Source: JABRWC01 sp039961675
Lineage (GTDB): Bacteria; Planctomycetota; Phycisphaerae; UBA1845; Fen-1342
Direction of reading: 5' to 3'
NCBI GenBank assembly: GCA_039961675.1
Contig: JABRWC010000043.1
Coordinates: forward strand, 7,699-71,698
DNA length: 64,000 nucleotides
Of the stretch, positions 24,915-33,459 are shown one piece after another. The translations under genes and the position numbers were made by a program. The notes under the pieces are model-generated. The model was not told where the DNA came from, made no database searches, and saw only the letters and a program-made list of their open reading frames with translations. Every line of letters starts with the position of its first letter. The first letter of the stretch is position 1.

Positions 24915-25874
24915 CTACGGCGGGGACGGCGACTCGCCGGCGGCCGCGGCGGGTTCGGCCGGCGCCGATTCAGGCCTCGCGGCGGCGGTGGAAGCCGAAT
25001 CGGTCGCTGCGATCGCGCGGGCTGCTTCGGGAATCAACGGTGCCGCGTAGGCGTCGGCCGTCGCCGCCGCAACGATGCCGTCTTGCGGCGCGCCGTCCGA
25101 CGTCAGTTCGGCGGCGAGGGCGGCGTAGTCCTCGGCGCCGTGGCTGCCCGGGGCATAGGTGAAGATCGACTGGCCGAAGCTCGGGCATTCCGCAAGCTTG
25201 ATGTTGCGGCGGATGAGCGTGCGGAAGACGCGCGCTCCGGACCACGGCTGCTCCGGCGTGGCGGCAGCCAGGAATCCTCGCACATCGTCGATGACCTCCT
25301 GCGCCAGCCGCGTGCCGCGCTCGTACATGCACATGAGCACGCCCAGCACGCGTAGTTCGGGATTGATGTGCGAGCGAACTAGCGTGATCGTCTCCAGCAG
25401 CCGGCCCAGCCCCTGAAGCGCCAGGAAATGCGGCTGAAGCGGGATGATCACCTCGCCGACGCAGGCCAGCGCGTTGACGGTCAGCAGCCCCAGCGAGGGC
25501 GAGCAGTCGACCACGAGCACGTCGAAGTTCTCGCGGTGCGGCGAGATCGCTCGCAGCAGGCAGCGCTCGCGTTCCGGCGTGCTCACCAGCTCGACTTCCG
25601 CGCCGACCAGGTGGATGTTCGACGGAACAACAGTCAGTCGCTGGTCCGCGAAACGCGCCGCCTCCGCCAGCGGCGCGCCGCGGACCAGCACGTCGTACAC
25701 CGTGATCTCGCCATCGGCGGGCTGCAATCCGAGGTGGAGGCTGGCGTGGGACTGTGGATCGAGATCAACCAGAAGCACGCGGCGGCCGACGCGGGACAAC
25801 GCCGCGGCCACGTTCACGGCGCTGGTGGTTTTGCCGACGCCGCCTTTCTGGTTGATGAACGCGATCGACCGCAT
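24915..25874 (-). CDS. ParA/Soj-family ATPase
   Basis: A 319-aa P-loop ATPase with the deviant Walker A motif KGGVGKTT (about residues 10-17), Walker A' VLLVDLDPQSHAS and Walker B DVLVVDCSPSLG, as in ParA/MinD partition proteins. The C-terminal 65 residues are Ala/Pro/Glu-rich and probably disordered. No parB follows, so it may be an orphan ParA positioning some other cargo. No ribosome-binding site precedes the ATG at 25874, but TATACT lies about 7 bp upstream, hinting at a leaderless transcript. Confidence 0.9.
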   Translation of the reverse strand: MRSIAFINQKGGVGKTTSAVNVAAALSRVGRRVLLVDLDPQSHASLHLGLQPADGEITVYDVLVRGAPLAEAARFADQRLTVVPSNIHLVGAEVELVSTPERERCLLRAISPHRENFDVLVVDCSPSLGLLTVNALACVGEVIIPLQPHFLALQGLGRLLETITLVRSHINPELRVLGVLMCMYERGTRLAQEVIDDVRGFLAAATPEQPWSGARVFRTLIRRNIKLAECPSFGQSIFTYAPGSHGAEDYAALAAELTSDGAPQDGIVAAATADAYAAPLIPEAARAIAATDSASTAAARPESAPAEPAAAAGESPSPP

Positions 25875-26074
25875 GACGTGAGTATAGCGAAGCCGCAAGT
25901 CCGCAACGATTGGCGCGCATCGGCTGGCGCTGCGCGACGCATGGAGCACCGGATTCTGCGGGCGGGTGGCTCTTTCAACGGCTGGCACCAGGTCTCGGAG
26001 CTGAGGTCGCTCGAGTTTCGAGGCCGGCCGGCCCGACATTCTAGGTGAAGCGCCGCATGAATACCGAAACGGGC

Positions 26075-26617
26075 CTAGCGTGACAAGTACGCCAGCGTAA
26101 CGAACCAGGCCGTTACGGCCAGCGCCACGCAGCCCCAGACCTTCCAGCGCCAGCGCTCGTACGAATGCCGCGCGGCCGAATCTCGAAGCGCCTCGCAGCG
26201 CGGCGAAACGTCGGGGTGATCGGCCGTGGTCACACTTGCCGCCGGTGCGCCGGATGGCGCCGGCGGCGATGCCGAGGACAGAGCGCTCCGAATCGCCTCG
26301 TCTTCACCCGGACGCCAGCGGCTGATTGTGTCCCAGGCCGTGTCGCTCCAGCCGCCGCGGATTCCCGGAATCACGCGCGCCGCGTCGAACGCGACGCGCG
26401 ACGCGGGCGTTCCGCGCTGAAGCACGATCTCGGCGACGCGCGAGCGGAGGACGCGGTTCTCTATGGCCGCGGTTGCTACGCGGACCGCGGCGGACCGCGA
26501 TTCGAGGCCCGCATGCGCGACCCGCACGCCTCCGTCCAGACGTACAAACAGCACGCGGTACGTGGCCGAGTCCCGAGGGAGGCGCTCGGCGCTCGGTTCA
26601 AGCGATTCGTTCGGCAT
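26075..26617 (-). CDS. Hypothetical C-tail-anchored membrane protein
   Basis: A 180-aa protein not recognised. An N-terminal region with RVLFVRLDGGVRVAHAGL is followed by an Ala/Ser/Pro-rich middle and a single C-terminal hydrophobic helix (VWGCVALAVTAWFVTLAYL). The frame is open up to 26716, but the ATG at 26617 gives a cleaner N-terminus; neither start has a clear ribosome-binding site. It lies between serS and the ParA gene on the same strand. Confidence 0.55.
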   Translation of the reverse strand: MPNESLEPSAERLPRDSATYRVLFVRLDGGVRVAHAGLESRSAAVRVATAAIENRVLRSRVAEIVLQRGTPASRVAFDAARVIPGIRGGWSDTAWDTISRWRPGEDEAIRSALSSASPPAPSGAPAASVTTADHPDVSPRCEALRDSAARHSYERWRWKVWGCVALAVTAWFVTLAYLSR

Positions 26618-26781
26618 TGTGGCGCCGATCCGTGGGGCGCCGTTCGTGCGCCTCCGGGGATCCGTCCGCTCACGCACCAGGGGCCGCATCGTGATTTGCT
26701 GCCGGTTGCGCATCATGCCTTGGATCGTTCTTCAACCCGCGACTTCTCAAGCGCTCGGCAAGATGCCGCGCTCCTGGGGCG

Positions 26782-28095
26782 TCATCGTTTCTCGATCCGC
26801 TCCATGCCGTTCATGTAAGGTCGCAGGCGCGCCGGCACCGTCACGCTGCCGTCGGGATTCTGGTAGTTCTCCAGCAGCGGGATCAGGATGCGAGGCGATG
26901 CGACCAGAGTGCTGTTGAGCGTGAAGCACACTTGCGGCTTGCCCGCCTCGTCGCGGGTCCGAATCCCGAGCCGGCGGGCCTGGAAGTCGTGATAGGCGCT
27001 GGCGGAGTGCGTTTCGCCGTACGCGTCGCGGCCGGGCATCCAGGTCTCCACGTCGAACTGCCGCACCTTGGCCTGTCCCATGTCGCCCGTGCAGACCTCG
27101 ATGACGCGGTAGGGCAGTTCCAGCGCCTGGAGGAGGCGCTCCGCGTTCTCCAGGATCACGCGGTGCCAGAAGCGCGACTCCTCGCGGTCCGGGCGACAGA
27201 TGACCACCTGCTCCAGTTTGTCGAAGAAATGAATCCGGTAAAGACCGCGCGTGTCCTTGCCCGCGGCGCCCGATTCGCGCCGGAAGCACGTGCTTCGGGC
27301 GGCGTAGAGCTTCGGCAGGGCGTCCGCGTCCAGAATCTCGTCCATGTGCAGACCGGTCACGGGGACTTCGGACGTTCCCACCAGGCATTGCTGGTCGCGC
27401 TCGCACAGGTAGACCTCGTCACGGTGCAGCGGGAAGAAGCCCGTCCCTTCCATGAGCTTCTCGAGGACCAGCACCGGCACGGTGAGCGGCGTGAATCGCA
27501 GCGGCGTGCCGGGGCGGCCCGGCGGTTCCCAGCTTTCCGACAGCAGCAGGTCCCACGCCAACCGCAGTACGGCCTCGTGCAGCATCGCACCCGCGCCGGT
27601 CAGCACGTAGTTGCGGCTGCCGGCGAGCTTCACGCCGCGCTCCAGGTCTACCAGCCCGAGCGTACTGGAAAGCTCAACGTGGTCCTTGAACGCGTGGAAG
27701 TCCGCCTTGAACCGCGGCTGACCTACGCGGCGGACCTCGACGTTGTGCGAGGGGTCGGGGCCGACCGGCGACTCGGGGTCGGGAATTTGCGGGACGAGCA
27801 GCATGAGCTGCCGCAGCTCCTCGTCGGCCTTCGTGCGCTCTTCTTCGAGCTGGCGGGCGCGCGCCTTGACTTCCCCGAGCTGCGCGCCGAGCGCCGAGCG
27901 CTCCTGCGGCGACGCCTTGGCCATCTTCTCGCCGGCCAGCTTCTGCTGGTGGCGGAGCTCGTTGAATTCGGTCTCGAGCTCACGCCGACGCCGATCGACC
28001 GCCAGCAGTTGATCCACGTCAACGTGCATTCCCTTGTCGCGCGCGGCCTTTCGCACGATGTCCGGGCTTTCGCGAATCAGGCGAATATCGATCAT
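26782..28095 (-). CDS. serS: Seryl-tRNA synthetase
   Basis: Class II aminoacyl-tRNA synthetase that charges tRNA-Ser. The 437-aa product begins MIDIRLIRESPDIVRKAA. It has the N-terminal antiparallel coiled coil that grips the tRNA long arm (about 30-105), then the catalytic domain with motif 2 FRRESGAAGKDTRGLYRIHF, CTGDMGQAKVRQFDVETW and the motif 3 region ENYQNPDGSVTVPARLRPYM. GAGGAA upstream of the ATG at 28095 supports this start over an in-frame one 31 codons earlier. Confidence 0.97.
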   Translation of the reverse strand: MIDIRLIRESPDIVRKAARDKGMHVDVDQLLAVDRRRRELETEFNELRHQQKLAGEKMAKASPQERSALGAQLGEVKARARQLEEERTKADEELRQLMLLVPQIPDPESPVGPDPSHNVEVRRVGQPRFKADFHAFKDHVELSSTLGLVDLERGVKLAGSRNYVLTGAGAMLHEAVLRLAWDLLLSESWEPPGRPGTPLRFTPLTVPVLVLEKLMEGTGFFPLHRDEVYLCERDQQCLVGTSEVPVTGLHMDEILDADALPKLYAARSTCFRRESGAAGKDTRGLYRIHFFDKLEQVVICRPDREESRFWHRVILENAERLLQALELPYRVIEVCTGDMGQAKVRQFDVETWMPGRDAYGETHSASAYHDFQARRLGIRTRDEAGKPQVCFTLNSTLVASPRILIPLLENYQNPDGSVTVPARLRPYMNGMERIEKR

Positions 28096-28318
28096 GGCGT
28101 TCCTCGTCAGGCGATCGCGGCGGCGATTCGGGCGTTTACCGTCCCGCTTGGTTCGCGGCGCTGAATGGAATCGGGTCGGCGCTGCCACTCTTCCAACGGG
28201 CGCCGTTACAGCGCGCCGCGGTCCGGACCGCGCAAGGCGGGCATTATAGAGCCGCTGCGCCGGGTCGATAGCGGGATGCCGCTCGCGTGCTTGGGCCGGC
28301 CCAATCCGCGACGGCGTG

Positions 28319-31300
28319 CTACAAGCCCGTGCCGAAACTCGTCAGCAGGGCGGAGAGGTCGGCCAGGTCGACGCAACCGCTGCCGTCGATGTCGGCCGCA
28401 GGGTCGAACTCGGGTGCGCCGACGCAGAGACCAAACGACGTGAGCAACTGCGACAGGTCGGCGAGATCCACGTCGCCGTCATTGTCCACGTCGCCGGGAA
28501 TCGCACAGCCGCCGCCGCTCAAGACCACGTACGAAACCGATAGGATCGCCGGCTGCCCGGATGCGAAATTGCGGATGCAGCGCCACTGATCGGGCGGCGT
28601 GGCGCCCGGATCGAGTACGAACCCGATCGCGTTGCCTTCGGCCCAGTCCGCGCGGTCCACGATCTCCTGAACCAGCGCCGCGACTTCCGGCGAGGTGTAC
28701 GGCTGGCCTGCGGCGAACGGGGGGAAGTTCCACGCGGCGGTCGCGGTCGAGAGCGGCGCCCAATCCGTCAGCGGCGTCGGATCGCCCGCGGCGAACGCCG
28801 GCGCGGAAGCCACGTCATACGCGCGGATTGTGGCGGACGGGCTGCCCGCCTGGTCGGCCGTGGCGACAACGTCGATCGTCGCCGAAGCGATCGACGCGCC
28901 GCGCGGGACCGGCAATGGGAACTCCAGCCCTACCTGATACTGTCCGCCGCCATCGGCGCCGCAGCACAGGCCGAACTGGTCGTATAAGTTCGCGTACGCC
29001 TGTCCGACCGGCGTGTACCAGTCCGCGTTCCGGTTGTTCGCAGGAACCGCGACGTTCACTTCAGTCGTGCCCTGCACGGAATATGTGGCGGTCAGGTCCA
29101 GCCCGCTTTCGGGCACCGTGAACGAATGCACGCGCGCTTCGCCGTCCGACCAGCACTCGAACGTGTACGTGCTGCCGCCGAGAACGTATGTGGTCTGTGC
29201 CTCGACCGAATGCTGGAAGCCGGGGATGGACTCGACGGTGCCCGGCGTCGCCAGCGGGTCGCCGTCGAGGAATATCGGTATGCCGCTCGGAGCCGTGTCG
29301 AAGCTCAGCGGCGCGATGACCGGGAACACGGCGCGTGTCGCCGAGCCGGCCAGTCCGTCTGAATCCGTCACGGTTAGCTGAATCTCGTAGTAGGTGTCGG
29401 CCGGACTATGGCCGGAGCTGGGCACCTGGAAACTGCCTCCCGTCACGCCGGTCAGCGGCCCGAGGAACGGGTGCACGTGGTCGTTGTGGACGAGCACGAC
29501 CGACCACGAGAACGCAGACGGCGGCAGCGGGCCGTCGTCTGGATCGGACGCAATGCCGGAGAACGCGATCACGTCGCCGGCGCGGTACGTCGTACCGGCC
29601 GGTGGCTGATCGATGCTGGCGGTTGGCGGGTTTCCGACCATGATCGGGATCGGCGCGGCCGAATCCTGAGCTGCGCCGTCGCTGACCGTGAGCGTCGCGA
29701 CATACATGCCGCGCTCCGAGTAAACGTGCTGGGGGTTCGGCAGCGTTGAGCCGTTGTTGTCGCCAAAGTCCCAGTCGTAGCTCAACGCCTGCGGAGCGCC
29801 ATCGGGGTCGAACGATCCCGCGCTGCTGAACTGCACCGTCAGCGGTTCGACGCCCTGCGTGGGGATCGCCGCCGCGACCGCGACCGGCGGTACGTTGCCT
29901 GCGCCGGCGTACGCGATTCGATGAACGCCGGGCGCGTCCGGGTCGCCGCTCCACGCCACGCCGATCGTCACGTAGTAGAGCGCGCCGTCCGGTCCCACTT
30001 CCATGTCCACGATCGTGCCCGCCTCCGGCGCGGTGAGAAAGACCGGGTCGGCGATCACGCCGCCGCTGCCGTCGAAGACCAGCCGGCGAATCCAGCGGTT
30101 CGCGTAGTCTCCCACAAACAGGTTTCCCTGGTATGCCGCCGGAAACGCCGCGCCGTGATAGACCGGCCCGGCGGTTATGGACGCCTGAAACACGCCGGCG
30201 GCATATTCGGGATCGTTATGCTGGTAGGACCAGAGCGGGTACGTGTAGGCGGAGCAGTCCGAAACGAAGCACTGCGGCCCCTCCTGGTTCGGCCAGCCGT
30301 AGTTCGCGCCCGCCACGCCGACGTTCAGCTCCTCCGACGAATCGTCGTTGTTGCCGCCCACGTTGCCGATCAGCATGCGTCCGGTCGCGCTGTCGAAGAC
30401 CCAGCGGAACGGGTTGCGCAGCCCGATTGCCCAGAGCGCTGGCCGCGCGCCGGGTACGCCGAGGAAGGGATTGTCCGGCGGGATCGTGCCGTCCGGCCGA
30501 ACGCGCAGCATCTTCCCGTGCTCGCTCGCCAGCGACTGCGCGCTGGCGCTGTCGAACTGGTCGCCTGTGGCGATATAGAGATTGCCGTCCGGTCCGAAGT
30601 GGATCGTGCCGCCGTGGTGATAGTCGGCAGCCAGCGCCGGGTTCTGCCACACCACGAACTCGGACGCGAGGCTGGCGCTGTTGCCGACGACGGTAAACCG
30701 GCCGACGCGATTGCGCGGCTCGTTCGTTGTGTAGTAGCAGTACAGGTAGCCGTTGGTCGCGAAGTCCGGGTCGATCGCCATGCCCACCAGGCCGCGCTCG
30801 CCGTTGAGCGTATTGGCCGGAATGTCGATCAGCGGCGCGGCTAGAAGCTGACCATCCTGGTGGATGCGAATGGTCCCGTCGCGCTCGCCGACCAGGAGCC
30901 GCCCGTCGGGCGCGAATTCGATCACCGTCGGCTCCATCAGCCCGGTCGCGATGATCGTGCTGCGGACGAATCCTGGCGGAAGCGGCCCGTCGCTGACGGG
31001 GGCGACATTCGCCGCGTCCACGCTCTGTGCGACCCATTCGCCGTTTCCAGGAACGCCGGCGACCAGCAGTCCGTCCGGCGATCCGGCGCCGCTGTCGTCG
31101 GCGAGCGCCGTGCCGCTTCCGGCCTCGAACCGATAGTAACCCACGAGTCCCGGGGTGCCCGGCGCGACCACGCGGTCGAAACGCGAGAGGATTTGCGACT
31201 GCGACAGGGCGACGTTCCAGACGCGGAACTCGTCGAGGAATCCGTTGAAGGAGGGATAGGCCGGGCCCGCGTCGTGCTTCTCCGCGGCCAAGACAATGTA

Positions 31301-31939
31301 CGGCCCCCACGGCGTGGCCTGATCGGGTACGCCGGAGTCCGGGTAGCTGAGGTCGGCGCTGGTCACGCCTGTCGAGCCGGCGTAGTCGAGATTCCCGTCG
31401 ACATAGATGCGGAGCTGCCCGGCCGCGGCGTCGCGCACGCAGGCCACGTGATGCCAGGCGTCGTCGAGCACGCTCACGTCGCCCTCGATCGTGTTCTCTA
31501 CGGCGCCGCCCGCGTCGCCGCGTCCGACGCCAAAGCGCACGAATCCGCCGGCGATGCTGACGCCCCAGTCGCGCTCGGAGCCACCAAAGATGTCGCGATC
31601 GACGATGATGTTGCCGGTGATCCAGCGAAGGTCGAAACTCTCGTTATCGCCGCCGCTGTTGGCGGAGGTGTTGTTCGCCAGGCTGCCGCGGAGCCAGAGT
31701 TCGATCGAGAAGTCGCCGGCGCCGACGTCGCAAGGCGCGCTGGCGTCGGGTCCGGGGGCGTTGTCGTCGATCGGGATTCGGACGCGGTCCTGCTGCCCGA
31801 TTCCGGTGCCGTGGAAGCGCAGCGCGAACTGGGATGCCTGGGCGAGCGCGACGCGCGCTCCCGCGCCGACGATGACGACCACGAGAATCCAACCGCCGCG
31901 AAGTCCGCGGCGCTTGATCTTGTGCTGAGGTGAATTCAT
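28319..31939 (-). CDS. Large secreted protein: LamG - glucose/sorbosone dehydrogenase - PKD - dockerin-like
   Basis: A 1206-aa exported protein with a signal segment (GGWILVVVIVGAGARVALAQ). In order: a LamG/concanavalin-like domain (about 35-260), a six-bladed PQQ-type glucose/sorbosone dehydrogenase domain (about 315-680; LLVGERDGTIRI, GERGLVGMAIDPDF, YHHGGTIHFGPDGNLYIATGD), a PKD domain (about 690-780), a second Ig-like region and a DNRLRE-like domain (NVAVPANNRNADWY). Two Ca-binding dockerin-like repeats (DVDNDGDVDLADLSQLL and DIDGSGCVDLADLSALL) end the protein. It is probably a surface sugar or carbohydrate-binding oxidoreductase. GAGGAA supports the start at 31939. Confidence 0.88.
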   Translation of the reverse strand: MNSPQHKIKRRGLRGGWILVVVIVGAGARVALAQASQFALRFHGTGIGQQDRVRIPIDDNAPGPDASAPCDVGAGDFSIELWLRGSLANNTSANSGGDNESFDLRWITGNIIVDRDIFGGSERDWGVSIAGGFVRFGVGRGDAGGAVENTIEGDVSVLDDAWHHVACVRDAAAGQLRIYVDGNLDYAGSTGVTSADLSYPDSGVPDQATPWGPYIVLAAEKHDAGPAYPSFNGFLDEFRVWNVALSQSQILSRFDRVVAPGTPGLVGYYRFEAGSGTALADDSGAGSPDGLLVAGVPGNGEWVAQSVDAANVAPVSDGPLPPGFVRSTIIATGLMEPTVIEFAPDGRLLVGERDGTIRIHQDGQLLAAPLIDIPANTLNGERGLVGMAIDPDFATNGYLYCYYTTNEPRNRVGRFTVVGNSASLASEFVVWQNPALAADYHHGGTIHFGPDGNLYIATGDQFDSASAQSLASEHGKMLRVRPDGTIPPDNPFLGVPGARPALWAIGLRNPFRWVFDSATGRMLIGNVGGNNDDSSEELNVGVAGANYGWPNQEGPQCFVSDCSAYTYPLWSYQHNDPEYAAGVFQASITAGPVYHGAAFPAAYQGNLFVGDYANRWIRRLVFDGSGGVIADPVFLTAPEAGTIVDMEVGPDGALYYVTIGVAWSGDPDAPGVHRIAYAGAGNVPPVAVAAAIPTQGVEPLTVQFSSAGSFDPDGAPQALSYDWDFGDNNGSTLPNPQHVYSERGMYVATLTVSDGAAQDSAAPIPIMVGNPPTASIDQPPAGTTYRAGDVIAFSGIASDPDDGPLPPSAFSWSVVLVHNDHVHPFLGPLTGVTGGSFQVPSSGHSPADTYYEIQLTVTDSDGLAGSATRAVFPVIAPLSFDTAPSGIPIFLDGDPLATPGTVESIPGFQHSVEAQTTYVLGGSTYTFECWSDGEARVHSFTVPESGLDLTATYSVQGTTEVNVAVPANNRNADWYTPVGQAYANLYDQFGLCCGADGGGQYQVGLEFPLPVPRGASIASATIDVVATADQAGSPSATIRAYDVASAPAFAAGDPTPLTDWAPLSTATAAWNFPPFAAGQPYTSPEVAALVQEIVDRADWAEGNAIGFVLDPGATPPDQWRCIRNFASGQPAILSVSYVVLSGGGCAIPGDVDNDGDVDLADLSQLLTSFGLCVGAPEFDPAADIDGSGCVDLADLSALLTSFGTGL

Positions 31940-32131
31940 CTCGGCATTCCTCACTCGACAGCGCGGAAACAAGTCCGTCGCGGCCCGAACCGGTCCGGGT
32001 TCCCGATGAATCGAATATAGCCGTTCAACCGGCTGAGACTCCAGACGCAGATCACCCCTGCGCGACGTGCGAAAAGGACCGCGGCGCCGAAGTGATTTGA
32101 CGATCGCCCGCCGCCTGAAGACGATCCGGCC

Positions 32132-33346
32132 ATGCGCACCCGCTTCGTCGTCGGCTGCATGTCGGGCACCAGCATCGACGCCGTCGACGCGGCGTGCATG
32201 CGAATCGATGGCGACGGCCTGGACATGCGCGCCGCATGCCTGGCGTTTTCATCACGCCCGCTCGGCGAGATCGCCGAGCCGTTGCGCGCACTCGCGGAAC
32301 AGCGCCCGATGACCGCGGGGCAGCTCGCCTCTCTGCTGCATGGGTTCTCCCGCCGGCACGTGGAGGCCGTCCACGCGGTGCTGACGGCGGCCGGTCGACC
32401 GCGCGCAGACCTGATCGCCGTTCACGGGCAGACCGTGTTTCACCGCCCGCCCCTGTCGATGCAGCTCGTCGTGCCCACATTGATCGCGCACGAGTTCGCG
32501 TGCGAAGTCGCATTCGACCTGCGCGCCGCGGACCTCGCCGCCGGCGGACAGGGCGCGCCGATCACGCCGCTGGCGGATTACGTGCTCTATCGAAGCGCGG
32601 CAGAAGGGCGCGTCATGCTCAACTTGGGCGGCTTCTGCAACTACACCTGGCTGCCGGCGTGCGGCACTTCCGTCGGGAAAGACGAGAGGCGCGCGGGCGC
32701 GGGTCCGGTCGACGCGTTTCGCGCAACACGCGCGGAGGCCCTGGACCGCGTGCGCGCCGGCGACATCTGCATCTGCAACCAGCTTCTCGATGCGCTGGCG
32801 CGGCGGCTGCTCCGGGCGCCGTACGACGAGGCCGGGCGGACCGCGGCCCGCGGACAGTCCGTGGCGGGGCTGGAGCGCGAGCTCACCGAGCGGCTCATCG
32901 CCCAGGCACGCGCCGAGCGATCACTCGGGACCGGCGACGAGCTGAGCAACTGGATTGACCGGGCCTGCGCCGGTGCGTTCCGGCCCGCGGACGTGCTGCG
33001 CTCGGCGTGCTGTGCGATCTCGGCCGCGGTCGCTGACCGGCTGATCGCCGATGCCCGTGCGTTCCCGGAGACGCCACGCGCCGGCGATGCGTTGCGGCGC
33101 GTCCTTGTCGCCGGCGGTGGCGTGCGGAACCGGACGTTGCTGGGCGAGCTCCGGGCGCGGTTGCCGTGGCCGGTCGAAGCCGCCGACGCGTATGGGCCGG
33201 ACGCCACGGCGCGCGAAGCCGCGGCGATGGCGGTGCTCGCGGCCCTCGCACAAGACGACGTCCCGATCACGCTCAGCCAGGTCACGCGGCGCGGCGAGTC
33301 GAGGCTTGCGGCCGGCGCGTGGATTCGACCGCGTCGCAGCGGATGA
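32132..33346 (+). CDS. anmK: Anhydro-N-acetylmuramic acid kinase-like protein
   Basis: AnmK phosphorylates and opens 1,6-anhydro-MurNAc during peptidoglycan recycling. The 404-aa product has the ATP-site motif GCMSGTSIDAVDAA (8-21), IAVHGQTVFHRPP, FDLRAADLAAGGQGAPITPL and RVMLNLGGFCNYTWLP. The C-terminus has VLVAGGGVRNRTLL and YGPDATAREAAAMAVLA. The usual DTGPGN motif reads GDICICNQLLD: the proposed catalytic Asp (here 211), the Asn and the last Asp are kept, but Thr-Gly-Pro-Gly is replaced by Ile-Cys-Ile-Cys. It may therefore be a paralogous kinase with a shifted substrate. Confidence 0.85.
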   Translation: MRTRFVVGCMSGTSIDAVDAACMRIDGDGLDMRAACLAFSSRPLGEIAEPLRALAEQRPMTAGQLASLLHGFSRRHVEAVHAVLTAAGRPRADLIAVHGQTVFHRPPLSMQLVVPTLIAHEFACEVAFDLRAADLAAGGQGAPITPLADYVLYRSAAEGRVMLNLGGFCNYTWLPACGTSVGKDERRAGAGPVDAFRATRAEALDRVRAGDICICNQLLDALARRLLRAPYDEAGRTAARGQSVAGLERELTERLIAQARAERSLGTGDELSNWIDRACAGAFRPADVLRSACCAISAAVADRLIADARAFPETPRAGDALRRVLVAGGGVRNRTLLGELRARLPWPVEAADAYGPDATAREAAAMAVLAALAQDDVPITLSQVTRRGESRLAAGAWIRPRRSG

Positions 33347-33459
33347 CACACATTTCATGCGGTTCGGGGATTGGGGTGCCGGCGAGAGATCGAGCGTCGC
33401 CGGAGGTCGGCGTCGAGGTGCGACCGTTACGTCCATGCCCCAGCGGGCGACGACCCGCG

